This document shows positions 53,454 to 63,187 of a DNA stretch of 64,000 bases, piece by piece. The notes beneath the pieces were generated by a model, which did no database searches, was not told where the DNA came from, and saw only the letters and a list, made by a program, of their open reading frames with translations. A program made the position numbers and the translations under genes. Positions within the stretch are counted from its first letter, which is position 1; the number at the start of each line of letters is the position of its first letter. Source of the stretch: Mesohalobacter halotolerans (lineage in GTDB: Bacteria > Bacteroidota > Bacteroidia > Flavobacteriales > Flavobacteriaceae); assembly GCF_006120725.1 (NCBI RefSeq), contig NZ_SWMU01000001.1, positions 744,001 to 808,000 on the forward strand, read 5' to 3'.

Positions 53454-53670
53454 GTTAAAAATATTTTCTGATTAATAGATATTGCAATTTACTAATATTA
53501 GAGATAATGAATGTTATTTTGTGTCTTTTTTAGTGGAATAAGATATAAATATTGATATGTTAAAATCTCTTTTTAACTTTTAGAAAACCTTATCAAATAA
53601 ATATTCTAAGTTAATACAGTTTTTTTATCTTTAAACACATTCTAAACAAAACAAAAAAACTTAAATAATT

Positions 53671-55296
53671 ATGGGAAAAGGATTTTTTCAAGTGCCACCA
53701 GCGGTCAATGAACCAGTAAAATCGTATGCGCCAGGCACACCAGAACGAGAAGAGGTATTAAACACGTATAAAACCATGTATGAGTCTAATGTTGAAGTTC
53801 CATTATACATAGGAAGTCAACATGTTAAGTCTGGTCATACCAAAACCATAAATCCGCCCCACGATCATCAACATCAAGTCGGAGTCTATCACAATGCCGA
53901 AAAAAAGCATGTTGAACAAGCTATAGAAGAAGCGTTGAAAGCTAAACAAGCTTGGGCTGATTTACCTTGGGAACAACGCGCTGCGGTATTTCTAAAAGCT
54001 GCAGATTTGATTTCAGGTCCATATCGGCAAAAGCTCAATGCTGCTACAATGATTGGACAGGGTAAAAATATTTTTCAGGCTGAGATTGATTCTGCATGTG
54101 AAATTGCTGATTTTTTGAGATTTAATGTGCAATACATGAGTGAAATTTTTGAAGAACAGCCTGAATCTGATGAAAAAGCCTGGAACCGTGTAGAGCACAG
54201 ACCGCTTGAAGGTTTTGTCTATGCCATTACACCTTTTAATTTTACAGCCATTGCGGGGAATCTTCCTTCCAGTGCGGCTTTAATGGGAAATGTCACGGTA
54301 TGGAAACCTAGCGATAGCCAGATATTTTCTGCTAACGTCTTAATGGAAGTCTTTCAAGAAGCTGGTGTACCTGACGGTGTAATCAATATGATAATAGGTG
54401 ATCCTGAAATGATAACCGATGTCATTTTAGCTCACGAAGAATTTTCAGGGATTCACTATACCGGTAGTACAACTGTCTTTAAAGGCATTTGGTCTAAAAT
54501 TGGTCAAAATATTCACAACTATAAATACTACCCGAGAATTGTTGGAGAGACCGGAGGTAAAGATTTTATAGTCGCTCATAAATCTGCTGATGCAAAAGTT
54601 GTTTCAACGGCATTGGTAAGAGGAGCTTTTGAATTTCAAGGTCAAAAATGTAGTGCTGCTTCTAGAGCCTATATTTCTAAATCCATATGGCCAGACGTTA
54701 AAAAACTATTGATAGAAGACATAGAATCTTTTAAAATAGGGCCTCCCGACAACATGAAAAACTTTATCAACGCTGTAATTCATGAACGTTCTTTTGATAA
54801 GTTAGCTAAATATATAGACCAAGCCAAAAACAGCGATGAAGCCGAAATTATTGCTGGTGGAACTTATGATAAATCAAAAGGATGGTTTGTTAATCCTACT
54901 GTGATCGTCACGACCAATCCTAAGTATGAAACTATGGAAACTGAGTTGTTTGGTCCCGTATTAACGATTTATGTTTACGATGATGATAAATTTGAAGAGA
55001 CTCTAGATTTAGTTGATGACACAAGCATTTATGCCTTAACGGGTTCTATCATTTCTACAGATCGTTATGCGGCTGCTTTAGCGACTAAAAAATTAGAAAA
55101 CTGTGCAGGTAATTTTTATATCAATGATAAGTGTACAGGTGCGGTTGTGGGAAGACAGCCTTTTGGTGGTGCGCGCTCTAGCGGAACAAATGATAAAGCG
55201 GGTTCTAAACTGAACTTGCTGAGATGGACTTCGCCACGATTAATCAAAGAAACATTTGTGCCTGCAACGGATTATAGATATCCTTTTATGGGCTAG
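53671..55296 (+). CDS. pruA: L-glutamate gamma-semialdehyde (P5C) dehydrogenase
   Basis: The protein has 541 residues, the length of the monofunctional eukaryote-like form. The catalytic Cys327 is in FQGQKCSAASR and Glu293 in VGETGGKDF. Other motifs are ITPFNFTAIAGNLPSSAALM and QPFGGARSSGTNDKAGS. It oxidises glutamate semialdehyde to glutamate, the second step of proline breakdown. Proline dehydrogenase is not in the window. A terminator follows at 55319. Confidence 0.94.
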   Translation: MGKGFFQVPPAVNEPVKSYAPGTPEREEVLNTYKTMYESNVEVPLYIGSQHVKSGHTKTINPPHDHQHQVGVYHNAEKKHVEQAIEEALKAKQAWADLPWEQRAAVFLKAADLISGPYRQKLNAATMIGQGKNIFQAEIDSACEIADFLRFNVQYMSEIFEEQPESDEKAWNRVEHRPLEGFVYAITPFNFTAIAGNLPSSAALMGNVTVWKPSDSQIFSANVLMEVFQEAGVPDGVINMIIGDPEMITDVILAHEEFSGIHYTGSTTVFKGIWSKIGQNIHNYKYYPRIVGETGGKDFIVAHKSADAKVVSTALVRGAFEFQGQKCSAASRAYISKSIWPDVKKLLIEDIESFKIGPPDNMKNFINAVIHERSFDKLAKYIDQAKNSDEAEIIAGGTYDKSKGWFVNPTVIVTTNPKYETMETELFGPVLTIYVYDDDKFEETLDLVDDTSIYALTGSIISTDRYAAALATKKLENCAGNFYINDKCTGAVVGRQPFGGARSSGTNDKAGSKLNLLRWTSPRLIKETFVPATDYRYPFMG

Positions 55297-55318
55297 TCTT
55301 ATTTATTTTCTAAAATGG

Positions 55319-55355
55319 AAACCTTGCAGGGCTTAAAAGCTTTGTAAGGTTTTTA
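55319..55355 (+). terminator. Intrinsic terminator after pruA
   Basis: AAACCTTGCA pairs with TGTAAGGTTT (one G-T pair), enclosing GGCTT/AAGC-type inner pairing, and is followed by TTTTTAG. It begins 22 bp after the pruA stop. Confidence 0.7.
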
Positions 55356-55412
55356 GTTTATAAATCTAAGTCGTATAGAATTAATCCGCATTATGCATTA
55401 GAAATCATTTTA

Positions 55413-55577
55413 ATGCATAAACGAATAAGAAAACTCTACCATTTTGATGTTTCTGCAAATCATCAAAATGGTGATTTTCTATCTTGGGGTTACACCCAAC
55501 TAATGCAAGTCCGTCTGTGGCCGGCAGGTAGTTTGGCTCATTCTTCACCTCCTATTGCAAAACTTGGATTTAAATAA
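55413..55577 (+). CDS. Possible 54-residue ORF in the pruA-AsmA gap
   Basis: An ATG at 55413 opens a frame of 54 codons ending at TAA 55577-55575. It begins MHKRIRKLYHFDVSANHQNG and continues WGYTQLMQVRLWPAGSLAHS. The second half (about 55480-55565) is visibly richer in G and C than the surrounding gap and encodes an unusual amount of Trp, Pro and Gly for random AT-rich sequence. A strong 12-bp hairpin lies in its first half. I do not recognise it. It may be a small protein, the relic of a mobile element, or a structured RNA that is open by chance. Confidence 0.3.
   Translation: MHKRIRKLYHFDVSANHQNGDFLSWGYTQLMQVRLWPAGSLAHSSPPIAKLGFK
55438..55472. repeat. Perfect 12-bp inverted repeat with 11-nt loop
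   Basis: ACCATTTTGATG (55438-55449) and CATCAAAATGGT (55461-55472) are exact reverse complements, with an outer T-G pair extending the stem. There is no T-run after it, so it is not a classical terminator. It lies in the 342-bp gap between pruA and the AsmA-family gene. Such arms may be a mobile-element end, an operator or an RNA stem. Confidence 0.7.
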
Positions 55578-55638
55578 TCACAATTTCTTTAAACTGATTT
55601 TGTAAATATTTTATAGTTTTACACCATATTATTTATTT

Positions 55639-58539
55639 ATGAAAAAAGGTACAAATAGCCTAAATAAATGGCTTAAGCTAGCAGGATTTAGTATTGGTGG
55701 ACTCGTTGTACTTTTACTAATTTTAATGTTCATTATCCCTAAAATATTTTCTGATGATATTGATAATGCCATTCAGAATAACCTCAACTCACTTTTAACA
55801 ACCGAATTTACGTTTTCTAATACCGAAGTCTCTTTTTTTAAACATTTTCCTGCTCTTACTTTTTCTATCTACGATATCAAAGTTGATGCTTCTGCTCCTT
55901 TTGAAGATGAACATCTCATAAAAGCTGATGAATTATATTGTAAAGTCGATATTTTTAATTTGATTTTTTCAAATGATGTTAATATTAATGCTATTGTAGC
56001 CGAAAATGCTGATCTGGCTTTGAAGTATGGTCCTTCAGGGCAATCAAATTACGATATTTACAAAACATCAAATCAATCAAATACCGGGTCTGAAGCTCAA
56101 CAAGATTTTCTTCTCCAAATTCATAAAATTCAACTCAACGACTCAGATTTGTACTACGACGACCAAGCTTCAAAAATTAAAATTGAGCTCAATGGATTTA
56201 ATTTTACCGGTGACGGATCAATGTTTACATCTCAAGCAGATATTTACTCGGTTTTCTATGCTAAGGCTTTTAAAATGCAGTATGATGACATCGTTTATTT
56301 TGAAAATAAATCTATTGATGCTGAAGTCAAAAGTATAATCAATACCGATAAGTTAACTTTTTTATTTGAAAAAAATAAGATTAAAATCAACAAACTTCCC
56401 TTCGATTTTGAAGGAGAATTTAGTATCTTAAAGGATGGCTATTTTATGGATCTTATTACCAATTTTGATAATGTAAAGCTTAGGGATTTTATTACAGCCT
56501 TACCGCCAAAATACAATGCGTGGCGAGAAATAACCAATATAAAAGGCGTTTCATCTACCAGTATTCAACTCAAAGGGAATTATATTGCTCAACAAAATAT
56601 TTATCCCGATTTGGCTTTAGACTTTACTTATGATGAAGGTGAGATAGATTGCAAGGTCACTACCGAAAAGCTTCAAAATATCAATATTGATGCCAGTGTG
56701 TTTATACCACAATTCAATCTAGACAGAACAGATATCAACATAAACAATTTTCGTTTTGACCTTAATGATGAATATTTGGTTGGCTATTATAAAGAAACTT
56801 ATGATGAAAAGGGAAAATACGTAGATAGTAAAATTGAAAGTAACATCACGTTACAAGATTTGTCTAATGCAATTGGTGTTGATGGCTTAGAAATGACTGG
56901 AGATCTTGGTATATATTTAGAAACTAAAGGCTATCAAATTCCAGAACAAAATATATTTCCAAAAAGCAATGGCCAATTTGATATTTACAATGCATCAATT
57001 AAAACGCCATTCTATCCTAAACCTATTGATAGTCTAAACGCCAATATGGTGTTCAAAAACCCATCGGGAACATATCAAGATGCAAAATTACAAATAAATG
57101 ATTTGAATTTTATATTTGAAGGTGAACCCTTTACAGCTCAAGGCAGCTTTGAAAACTTTGAAGATTTAAAATACGATATTAGCGCCCAAGGCCAATTTAA
57201 CTTAAATCATTTTTATGAACTACTTGGATTAGACCAACAACAACTTGAAGGCTATATTACAGCAAACTTAAACCTAAAAGGGCAGCAAAGTGATTTAGAA
57301 AATGCCAATTATGATCAAGTTGAGCATTCCGGTAATATGGTCTTTAGAAATATTAGCTTTAAATCAGAAAATTATCCTAAACCACTTCTACTTAAAGATG
57401 GTAAACTTGAGTTTACGAATACTAAAACTTCATTTAAAAATTTTAAAGTGCAATATGACACTTCAGACGTAAGACTTGATGGAGATTTTAAAAATTTGAT
57501 TTCATATCTGGTATCTTCAAAAAAAGCGCTTCAAGGTGATATTAATTTGAAATCAGACTTTATTAATCTCAATGCATTTATTCCAAGTTATTCATCGATT
57601 GAAGATAATTCTAAAATAATTGATAGCACAGATAATGACAATTATGGCGTGCTTAGAGTGCCAAGCCGAGTCAATTTAAAAACAAAAATAGATGTAAAAC
57701 ATATACTTTACGATTCTATAAATCTATACAACTCTAGTGCTAAGTTAGCTATAAGAGATTCCACTTTTGTTTTGGAGTCTTCAACCCTGAGTTTGATTGA
57801 TGCCAAAGCCCAAATGAAGGGTTTGTATAGAGCTGTTAGCCCGACAGAAGCCCAATTTCAATTTAATATTAACTTAGAAAATTTTGATATTCATCGTGCC
57901 TACGAGGAGCTTCCTTTATTTAGAACAATAGCAGAGCCAGCGGCATATACTGAAGGAATTGCGGGGATAAACTATCAACTCAAAGGAATTTTAGATGCTG
58001 AAATGGCCCCAATTTATCCTTCGCTCGAAGGTCGCGGAGTGATTCGTGTTAAAAACGGTCAGATTAAAGGCTATAAACTTTTGGGTAAAGTTTCAAAATC
58101 AACTGATATTTCAGCGATTGAAGCCCCAGAACTCAATGAAGTCATCATTCCCACACGAATAAAGGATAACATTATCAATATAGACGAATTTAAAATCAAG
58201 CATCGTGGCTTTAGACTCAAAACCGAAGGTCAAACCAGCTTTGATGGGGATTTAAATCTGAGGATGCGTTTAGGGTTACCACCATTTGGTATTATTGGTA
58301 TTCCTTTAAAAGTTATTGGTGATAGCGATGACCCCAAAATTAAACTTGGCCGAAAAACCAAAGATTTAGAAACGTTGAGTTACAAACAATACCTTGAACT
58401 TCAAAAAGACAGTTTGCAACAAGATTTAGATAGTTTAGAAATTAAAAAACTCCAGCTCAAATTTAAAGGCCAAATCAAAGCCGATAGTTTAAAACAAATT
58501 CAGCCTCAGGACACTATTAAACAGACAATTACAGGTTAA
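55639..58539 (+). CDS. AsmA-family inner-membrane-anchored protein
   Basis: The protein has 966 residues. A single N-terminal membrane helix (about 13-36, LAGFSIGGLVVLLLILMFII) leads into a long periplasmic beta-rich region. The AsmA N-domain follows it (FSNTEVSFFKHFPALTFSIYDI), and the AsmA C-domain lies at about 690-905 (LDAEMAPIYPSLEGRGVIRVKNGQIKG; RLGLPPFGIIGIPLKVIGD). A Lys/Gln-rich helical tail ends it. AsmA-like proteins are bridge-like lipid carriers between the two membranes. It is convergent with the DUF429 gene by a 9-bp gap. Confidence 0.88.
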   Translation: MKKGTNSLNKWLKLAGFSIGGLVVLLLILMFIIPKIFSDDIDNAIQNNLNSLLTTEFTFSNTEVSFFKHFPALTFSIYDIKVDASAPFEDEHLIKADELYCKVDIFNLIFSNDVNINAIVAENADLALKYGPSGQSNYDIYKTSNQSNTGSEAQQDFLLQIHKIQLNDSDLYYDDQASKIKIELNGFNFTGDGSMFTSQADIYSVFYAKAFKMQYDDIVYFENKSIDAEVKSIINTDKLTFLFEKNKIKINKLPFDFEGEFSILKDGYFMDLITNFDNVKLRDFITALPPKYNAWREITNIKGVSSTSIQLKGNYIAQQNIYPDLALDFTYDEGEIDCKVTTEKLQNINIDASVFIPQFNLDRTDININNFRFDLNDEYLVGYYKETYDEKGKYVDSKIESNITLQDLSNAIGVDGLEMTGDLGIYLETKGYQIPEQNIFPKSNGQFDIYNASIKTPFYPKPIDSLNANMVFKNPSGTYQDAKLQINDLNFIFEGEPFTAQGSFENFEDLKYDISAQGQFNLNHFYELLGLDQQQLEGYITANLNLKGQQSDLENANYDQVEHSGNMVFRNISFKSENYPKPLLLKDGKLEFTNTKTSFKNFKVQYDTSDVRLDGDFKNLISYLVSSKKALQGDINLKSDFINLNAFIPSYSSIEDNSKIIDSTDNDNYGVLRVPSRVNLKTKIDVKHILYDSINLYNSSAKLAIRDSTFVLESSTLSLIDAKAQMKGLYRAVSPTEAQFQFNINLENFDIHRAYEELPLFRTIAEPAAYTEGIAGINYQLKGILDAEMAPIYPSLEGRGVIRVKNGQIKGYKLLGKVSKSTDISAIEAPELNEVIIPTRIKDNIINIDEFKIKHRGFRLKTEGQTSFDGDLNLRMRLGLPPFGIIGIPLKVIGDSDDPKIKLGRKTKDLETLSYKQYLELQKDSLQQDLDSLEIKKLQLKFKGQIKADSLKQIQPQDTIKQTITG

Positions 58540-58548
58540 AATCTTAGG

Positions 58549-59250
58549 TTAGCCATAAACAATGCGTATGGGTATTCCTCTTTCATCTTCGTTATTCTTG
58601 TCAGCGATATATTGAAGCGAGTGCTGTTTTTTAGCAATAAGATAAAGAGACATGGCGTCAAAAATATCATCGGGTTTAATATGTTCCCGCTTATAGGTTG
58701 TCATTAAATCTTTATAAACAGATTTCAAGTTAGAGTCGATATCAAAAAGTAAGCTTTGGCGTTCTTTGAGGCCTGTTTTGTCGTGTTTAGAATATTTCAA
58801 ATCTATATTTTTGTTAAGTGTTTTGAAGCATAACTCAGGATGGGCTTCGTAAATATTAAGGTCATTTGGTTTTTCGCTTAACCACTCATCTACAGCTTTT
58901 ATTTTTGGGATAATATTATAGGCTTGAATTGAGATGCCTTTTCCTGTAATTTTTCGGTTAATTTTTAAAGCTTCTTGGTAATTTTTAGCATACAAAGCTT
59001 CTCGGCATGGCGGTGAAAAAATACTAGATTTTCGTCTCTTGAGATGAGTTCTTGCTTTGGCATCTACCGTGCGGCTAGCATGTTTTGAGGATAACCCGAT
59101 AGGAATATCAATCAGTATAAGTTTTAACGCCGGGTAGGTTTCAATTAAGTTTTCAAAGCTCTTAAAGCATCCCCAAATAAGTTTACCCTCAATTTGGCCA
59201 ATACCACACCAGCCCATTCTGCAAGCATCCAGACCTATAAAATTTGACAT
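58549..59250 (-). CDS. DUF429 family protein
   Basis: The protein has 233 residues. It begins FIGLDACRMGWCGIGQ, with an Asp and a Gly-Trp pair like an RNase H-type first strand. It continues LILIDIPIGLSS, CREALYAKNYQEALKINRKI, EAHPELCFKTLN and DDIFDAMSLYLIAK. The acidic residues in these strands fit a nuclease-like fold proposed for DUF429, but activity is unproven. It is monocistronic. Confidence 0.85.
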   Translation of the reverse strand: MSNFIGLDACRMGWCGIGQIEGKLIWGCFKSFENLIETYPALKLILIDIPIGLSSKHASRTVDAKARTHLKRRKSSIFSPPCREALYAKNYQEALKINRKITGKGISIQAYNIIPKIKAVDEWLSEKPNDLNIYEAHPELCFKTLNKNIDLKYSKHDKTGLKERQSLLFDIDSNLKSVYKDLMTTYKREHIKPDDIFDAMSLYLIAKKQHSLQYIADKNNEDERGIPIRIVYG

Positions 59251-59315
59251 TTTTCAATATTTATATAAAATAAGATGAAACAAGCTTAACTTTGATGAGT
59301 TATCTATAAAGGAGC

Positions 59316-60344
59316 TCAACGCTTTTGTTGCTCTTGCCATTTTTTGAGGGCATATTTTTGCATATCGACTTCTTTATCTGTTTCATCTACAATTTCAAAA
59401 CCCAGTAATGATTCGATAATATCTTCAAATGTAGCAATTCCATCCATGCCACCATAGGCGCCTTCGATTATAGAAATGTGTTCTTTTTGTTGAAGCATAA
59501 TTTCCCAAGCATTAAATAAAGTCGTGTCTTTTGGGAAACTCAAGATGTCCCGTTTAATATCTTTGAGAGTTAAATTAAGTTCTTCGTCAATTAATTTTTC
59601 AAATATCTGTTGTCGCATCACATAACCTGTAATATTATCTTTATTGGTATGGTAAACAGGAATTCTAGAAAAATGAAATTCAGCTTTACGTTCTAAAAAG
59701 GCTTTTAACGTCATGTCTTCATTGGCAGTTTCAACCACAATTCTGGGTGTGATGATCTGTTCAATTTTTAAACTTTTTAATTTAATTAAGTTTTGAATGA
59801 TCTTATTTTCATTGGGCTTAAAAATACCTTCTTTAGTCCCAATACTTGTCAATGCCGAAATTTCTTCTCTGCTCGTTGTGGGTTCGGTCTCCTTTTTTGT
59901 AATTAATTGTGTGATAATAGAGGAGAGCCAAACCAAAGGGTAAGTAATTAAGATGGTAATTTGAATTAATTTTGATGTAATGACCATCAGTGTTTTATTG
60001 TGATTGGCACCTAAAGTTTTTGGGATGATTTCGGTAAAAACCAGAATTAAAATGGTCAAGGTTGCAGATACAATTCCAAAATAAGCATCTCCAAATACTA
60101 CTGTAGCTTGCGCGCCAACACCTGCTGCACCAACAGTATGCGCTACTGTATTTAGAGATAGAATTGCTGAAAGTGGGCGGTCTACATCTGTTTTGAATTT
60201 AATCATGAGCTGAACACGTTTGTCTCCTTGCTCATATCTAGATTTGAGATAAGATAAGGGTAAAGACAATAAAACGGCTTCCATGATGGAACACAAAAAA
60301 GAAGTAAATAGGGCTATAAATAAATAAACCAGTAGTAAAAACAT
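59316..60344 (-). CDS. CNNM/HlyC-type membrane protein with CBS domains
   Basis: The protein has 342 residues. Three to four membrane helices (about 1-150, FLLLVYLFIALFTSFLCSIMEAVLLS; ILVFTEIIPKTLG) form the CNNM/DUF21 domain. A CBS pair follows (about 195-325, EQIITPRIVVETANEDMT; ITGYVMRQQIFEKL; DGIATFEDIIESLLGFEI). It lacks the CorC_HlyC C-domain common in longer relatives. The family is linked to magnesium or other cation transport; the solute here is not known. Confidence 0.87.
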   Translation of the reverse strand: MFLLLVYLFIALFTSFLCSIMEAVLLSLPLSYLKSRYEQGDKRVQLMIKFKTDVDRPLSAILSLNTVAHTVGAAGVGAQATVVFGDAYFGIVSATLTILILVFTEIIPKTLGANHNKTLMVITSKLIQITILITYPLVWLSSIITQLITKKETEPTTSREEISALTSIGTKEGIFKPNENKIIQNLIKLKSLKIEQIITPRIVVETANEDMTLKAFLERKAEFHFSRIPVYHTNKDNITGYVMRQQIFEKLIDEELNLTLKDIKRDILSFPKDTTLFNAWEIMLQQKEHISIIEGAYGGMDGIATFEDIIESLLGFEIVDETDKEVDMQKYALKKWQEQQKR

Positions 60345-60510
60345 TGTTGTATTTTGAAATATCCAAATTTAGGAATCTAAAGATACAATTTATCTATTCA
60401 ACCTATTTTTTAATATTTAGCATTCAACAGCTAGAGGATTTATAAATTTTGAAAAGCAAATGCTTGCGCATACCCATTGTCAAATATTTATTTATTTTTG
60501 AAATAAAAAC

Positions 60511-61056
60511 ATGAAAAAGTTAATCGTTTTAGCCTCAGCGATTGTACTAATGTCTTGTTCTACGACTAAAGTCTTCATGGATTACGACAAAGATGCTGAC
60601 TTAAAGTCGTACAAAACCTATAACTATTTTTTATCTAATAACACAGGTCTGAGTGAATTAGATGAAAAACGAGTCGTAAAAGCTATAGATTCTATACTTC
60701 CTCAAAAGGGCTTTCCTCAAAAAACCATCCCAGATTTTAATGTAAATTTTTATGCTGAAACTTATACGGTAAACAGCCAGAACAGTATTGGTGTAGGAAT
60801 TGGTGGTGGCGGTGGTAGAGTAGGTGGAGGCGTATCTGGTGGGATCCCTATAAATTCTTCTAAAGATATGCTGGCTCTTACTGTAGAATTTGTGGATGCT
60901 TTAAATAAAGAATTATTTTGGCAAGCTGTTGTTGAAACTCGAGAAAACCTGAAGCGAACACCCTCAGAACGTCAAACTTTTTTCAATGAAATCGTACAAA
61001 AAGCTTTGGATAAATATCCACCTGAACCCAAAAAGACCAAAAAGAAGAAAAAATAA
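60511..61056 (+). CDS. DUF4136 family lipoprotein
   Basis: The protein has 181 residues. A lipoprotein signal (ASAIVLMSC, Cys16) precedes the DUF4136 pattern: VFMDYDKDADLKSYKTYNYF, LDEKRVVKAIDSIL and FNVNFYAET. A Gly-rich loop (GVGIGGGGGRVGGGVSGG) sits at about 98-115. The end is a Lys-rich tail (PKKTKKKKK). The role is unknown. It is convergent with pheS with a 3-bp gap. Confidence 0.87.
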   Translation: MKKLIVLASAIVLMSCSTTKVFMDYDKDADLKSYKTYNYFLSNNTGLSELDEKRVVKAIDSILPQKGFPQKTIPDFNVNFYAETYTVNSQNSIGVGIGGGGGRVGGGVSGGIPINSSKDMLALTVEFVDALNKELFWQAVVETRENLKRTPSERQTFFNEIVQKALDKYPPEPKKTKKKKK

Positions 61057-61059
61057 AGC

Positions 61060-62082
61060 TTAAAATATAGACTTAAATTGTTTTAAGAATCTTAAATCAT
61101 TTTCATAAAACATACGGATATCGCCTATTTGATAAAGTAGCATAGCTATGCGTTCAATACCCATACCAAAGGCAAAGCCGGTATATTCTTTTGGATCAAT
61201 TTTACAATTCTTAAGAACATTAGGGTCAACCATTCCACAGCCCATAATCTCGAGCCAACCTGTCCCTTTTGTTATACGATAGTCAGTTTCAGTTTTTAAC
61301 CCCCAATAAATATCGACTTCTGCACTGGGTTCTGTAAAAGGAAAATACGATGGGCGCAACCTTATTTTGGATTTGCCAAAGAGCTGAGTAGTAAAATAGA
61401 TCAGGGTTTGCTTGAGGTCTTTAAAAGATACATCTTTATCAATATACAAGCCTTCTACCTGGTGAAAAATACAATGTGAGCGTGCTGAAATATCTTCATT
61501 TCTAAATACGCGTCCAGGTGAAATTGTTCGGATAGGCGGCTTGTTGTTTTCCATATATCGGACTTGAACACTAGAGGTGTGTGTTCTCAATAATAAATCT
61601 TCAGGATTATTTTGAACAAAAAAAGTATCCTGCATGTCTCTTGCCGGGTGATACTCAGGCAAATTTAGCGCAGTAAAATTGTGCCAGTCGTCTTCAATTT
61701 CAGGGCCTTCAGAAACATTGAAGCCAATATTAGAAAACACTTCAATAATTTGGTTTTTGACGATAGAGATAGGATGTCTAGATCCTATTTCACTAGGCTC
61801 AGCAGGTCTGGTTAAATCGCCGTAAATATTTTTTTCATCATTGACTTTGGAGAGTTCAGCTTTGAGCTGCTCTACTTTTTGAGTCGCGGCTTGCTTGAGT
61901 TGATTGATGGTTTGACCAAATAGCTTTTTGTCTTCTTTTGGAATAGACTTAAACTCTGCAAAATAATGATTTAAAATCCCTTTTTTGCCCAAATATTTAA
62001 TTCTAAAAGCTTCTACATCATCTAAATTGTCTGCTGCAAATTCTTCTACAGTTTTCAAATGAGATTTTAACTCCTCTATCAT
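61060..62082 (-). CDS. pheS: Phenylalanyl-tRNA synthetase alpha subunit
   Basis: The protein has 340 residues. An N-terminal coiled coil (about 1-85) is followed by the class II core: [49 protein letters not shown] and motif 3 [14 protein letters not shown]. It pairs with PheT, which is not in the window, to charge tRNA-Phe. The separate placement of pheS and pheT is common in this phylum. Confidence 0.96.
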   Translation of the reverse strand: MIEELKSHLKTVEEFAADNLDDVEAFRIKYLGKKGILNHYFAEFKSIPKEDKKLFGQTINQLKQAATQKVEQLKAELSKVNDEKNIYGDLTRPAEPSEIGSRHPISIVKNQIIEVFSNIGFNVSEGPEIEDDWHNFTALNLPEYHPARDMQDTFFVQNNPEDLLLRTHTSSVQVRYMENNKPPIRTISPGRVFRNEDISARSHCIFHQVEGLYIDKDVSFKDLKQTLIYFTTQLFGKSKIRLRPSYFPFTEPSAEVDIYWGLKTETDYRITKGTGWLEIMGCGMVDPNVLKNCKIDPKEYTGFAFGMGIERIAMLLYQIGDIRMFYENDLRFLKQFKSIF

Positions 62083-62133
62083 AATGGTTTCAATTTTTCA
62101 GAATTGCAAATTTACAATTATAATTATTCAAGC

Positions 62134-62490
62134 TTAGTCGATATAATTTTTTTCTACAAAATATTGTACAATGGCTTCTTTCATCAATACGCTTTGTTCT
62201 CCAGCTTTGAGTGGCGGCAATTGTTCTAATATTTTGTAATGTGGCCAGCCTTCTTCATCAACATATTCAAACTCATAGTAACCGTAAGGTTCTAATAGCC
62301 TGCAAATGGCGATATGCATCAAATTGATTTTATCATCTTTTTTGTATTTGGCATGCACATTTCCTTTTTCTTGAACCCCAATTAAATAGATGATAGCGTC
62401 TAATTCTAGTTCATCACCATCTGCAAATTGAGCTGATAACTTTTTTGTGAGCATCGTCCACTGGGATTTTAATTTTTCGTCTCTTGCCAT
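62134..62490 (-). CDS. Conserved hypothetical cytosolic protein
   Basis: The protein has 118 residues, acidic overall, with no signal or membrane span. Readable parts are LDAIIYLIGVQEKGNVHAKY, INLMHIAICRLLEPYGYYEF and VLMKEAIVQYFVEKNYI. I believe related proteins occur next to similar genes in other Flavobacteriia, but I do not recognise a function. It starts 1 bp after the bioD stop, so the two are co-transcribed. Confidence 0.75.
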   Translation of the reverse strand: MARDEKLKSQWTMLTKKLSAQFADGDELELDAIIYLIGVQEKGNVHAKYKKDDKINLMHIAICRLLEPYGYYEFEYVDEEGWPHYKILEQLPPLKAGEQSVLMKEAIVQYFVEKNYID

Positions 62491-62491
62491 G

Positions 62492-63124
62492 TTATAGGTT
62501 TAATAAATTTTCTCTGAATGTTTTGGCATAACGGGCAATAATTTGTGGGGTGAATTCTTGCTCTTCGTTTATTCTTCCTATACATTTGGCTGAGGTTTTA
62601 GACAAAATAATATCTTCTGTGGTCGGGTGTTCATTACCACTAAAAATAATTCCAATATTTTCAAATCCTCTTTTTTTAAGGCATTCTAAACTCAACAGAC
62701 TATGATTAATGCTACCGAGATAATGCCTAGAAACCAATATGATTTTATCGTCTTTTGTTATTAAGTCTGCTATCGTGTTTTTTGAGTTTAATGGTACTAA
62801 TATTCCGCCAGCACCTTCAATGACAAGAGGTTGAGAAGTCTTTGGCCTTGTGATTTGGTTGATATTAATTTGAAGCCCATCAATTTCAGCTGCGGCATGC
62901 GGACTCATGGGAGTTTTAAGCGCATAAGCATTTTTATGATAATGAATGGTTTCATCATTGACCATAGCTTTGACTTTGTGGGTATCAGAATATTCTAAAT
63001 CACCAGCTTGAATGGGTTTCCAATAGTCGGCTTGTAAAGCTTTGACCACAATGGCTGAAGCTACAGTTTTGCCCACATCGGTTCCTATTCCTGTGATGAA
63101 ATATTGAGTTGGGTTATTAGGCAT
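62492..63124 (-). CDS. bioD: Dethiobiotin synthase
   Basis: The protein has 210 residues. The P-loop GTDVGKT is at 14-20 (ITGIGTDVGKTVAS), followed by YWKPIQAGDLEYSDT, the MSPHAAAE substrate segment and VIEGAGGILVPL. It makes dethiobiotin from DAPA, CO2 and ATP. No other bio gene lies downstream; those upstream, if any, are outside the window or beyond the next gene. Confidence 0.94.
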   Translation of the reverse strand: MPNNPTQYFITGIGTDVGKTVASAIVVKALQADYWKPIQAGDLEYSDTHKVKAMVNDETIHYHKNAYALKTPMSPHAAAEIDGLQININQITRPKTSQPLVIEGAGGILVPLNSKNTIADLITKDDKIILVSRHYLGSINHSLLSLECLKKRGFENIGIIFSGNEHPTTEDIILSKTSAKCIGRINEEQEFTPQIIARYAKTFRENLLNL

Positions 63125-63187
63125 AGTTTATTTTTTGTAAAATCAAATGTATAACGCTATAGGTCAAAGCAAAGTTTATTTAAGAAT

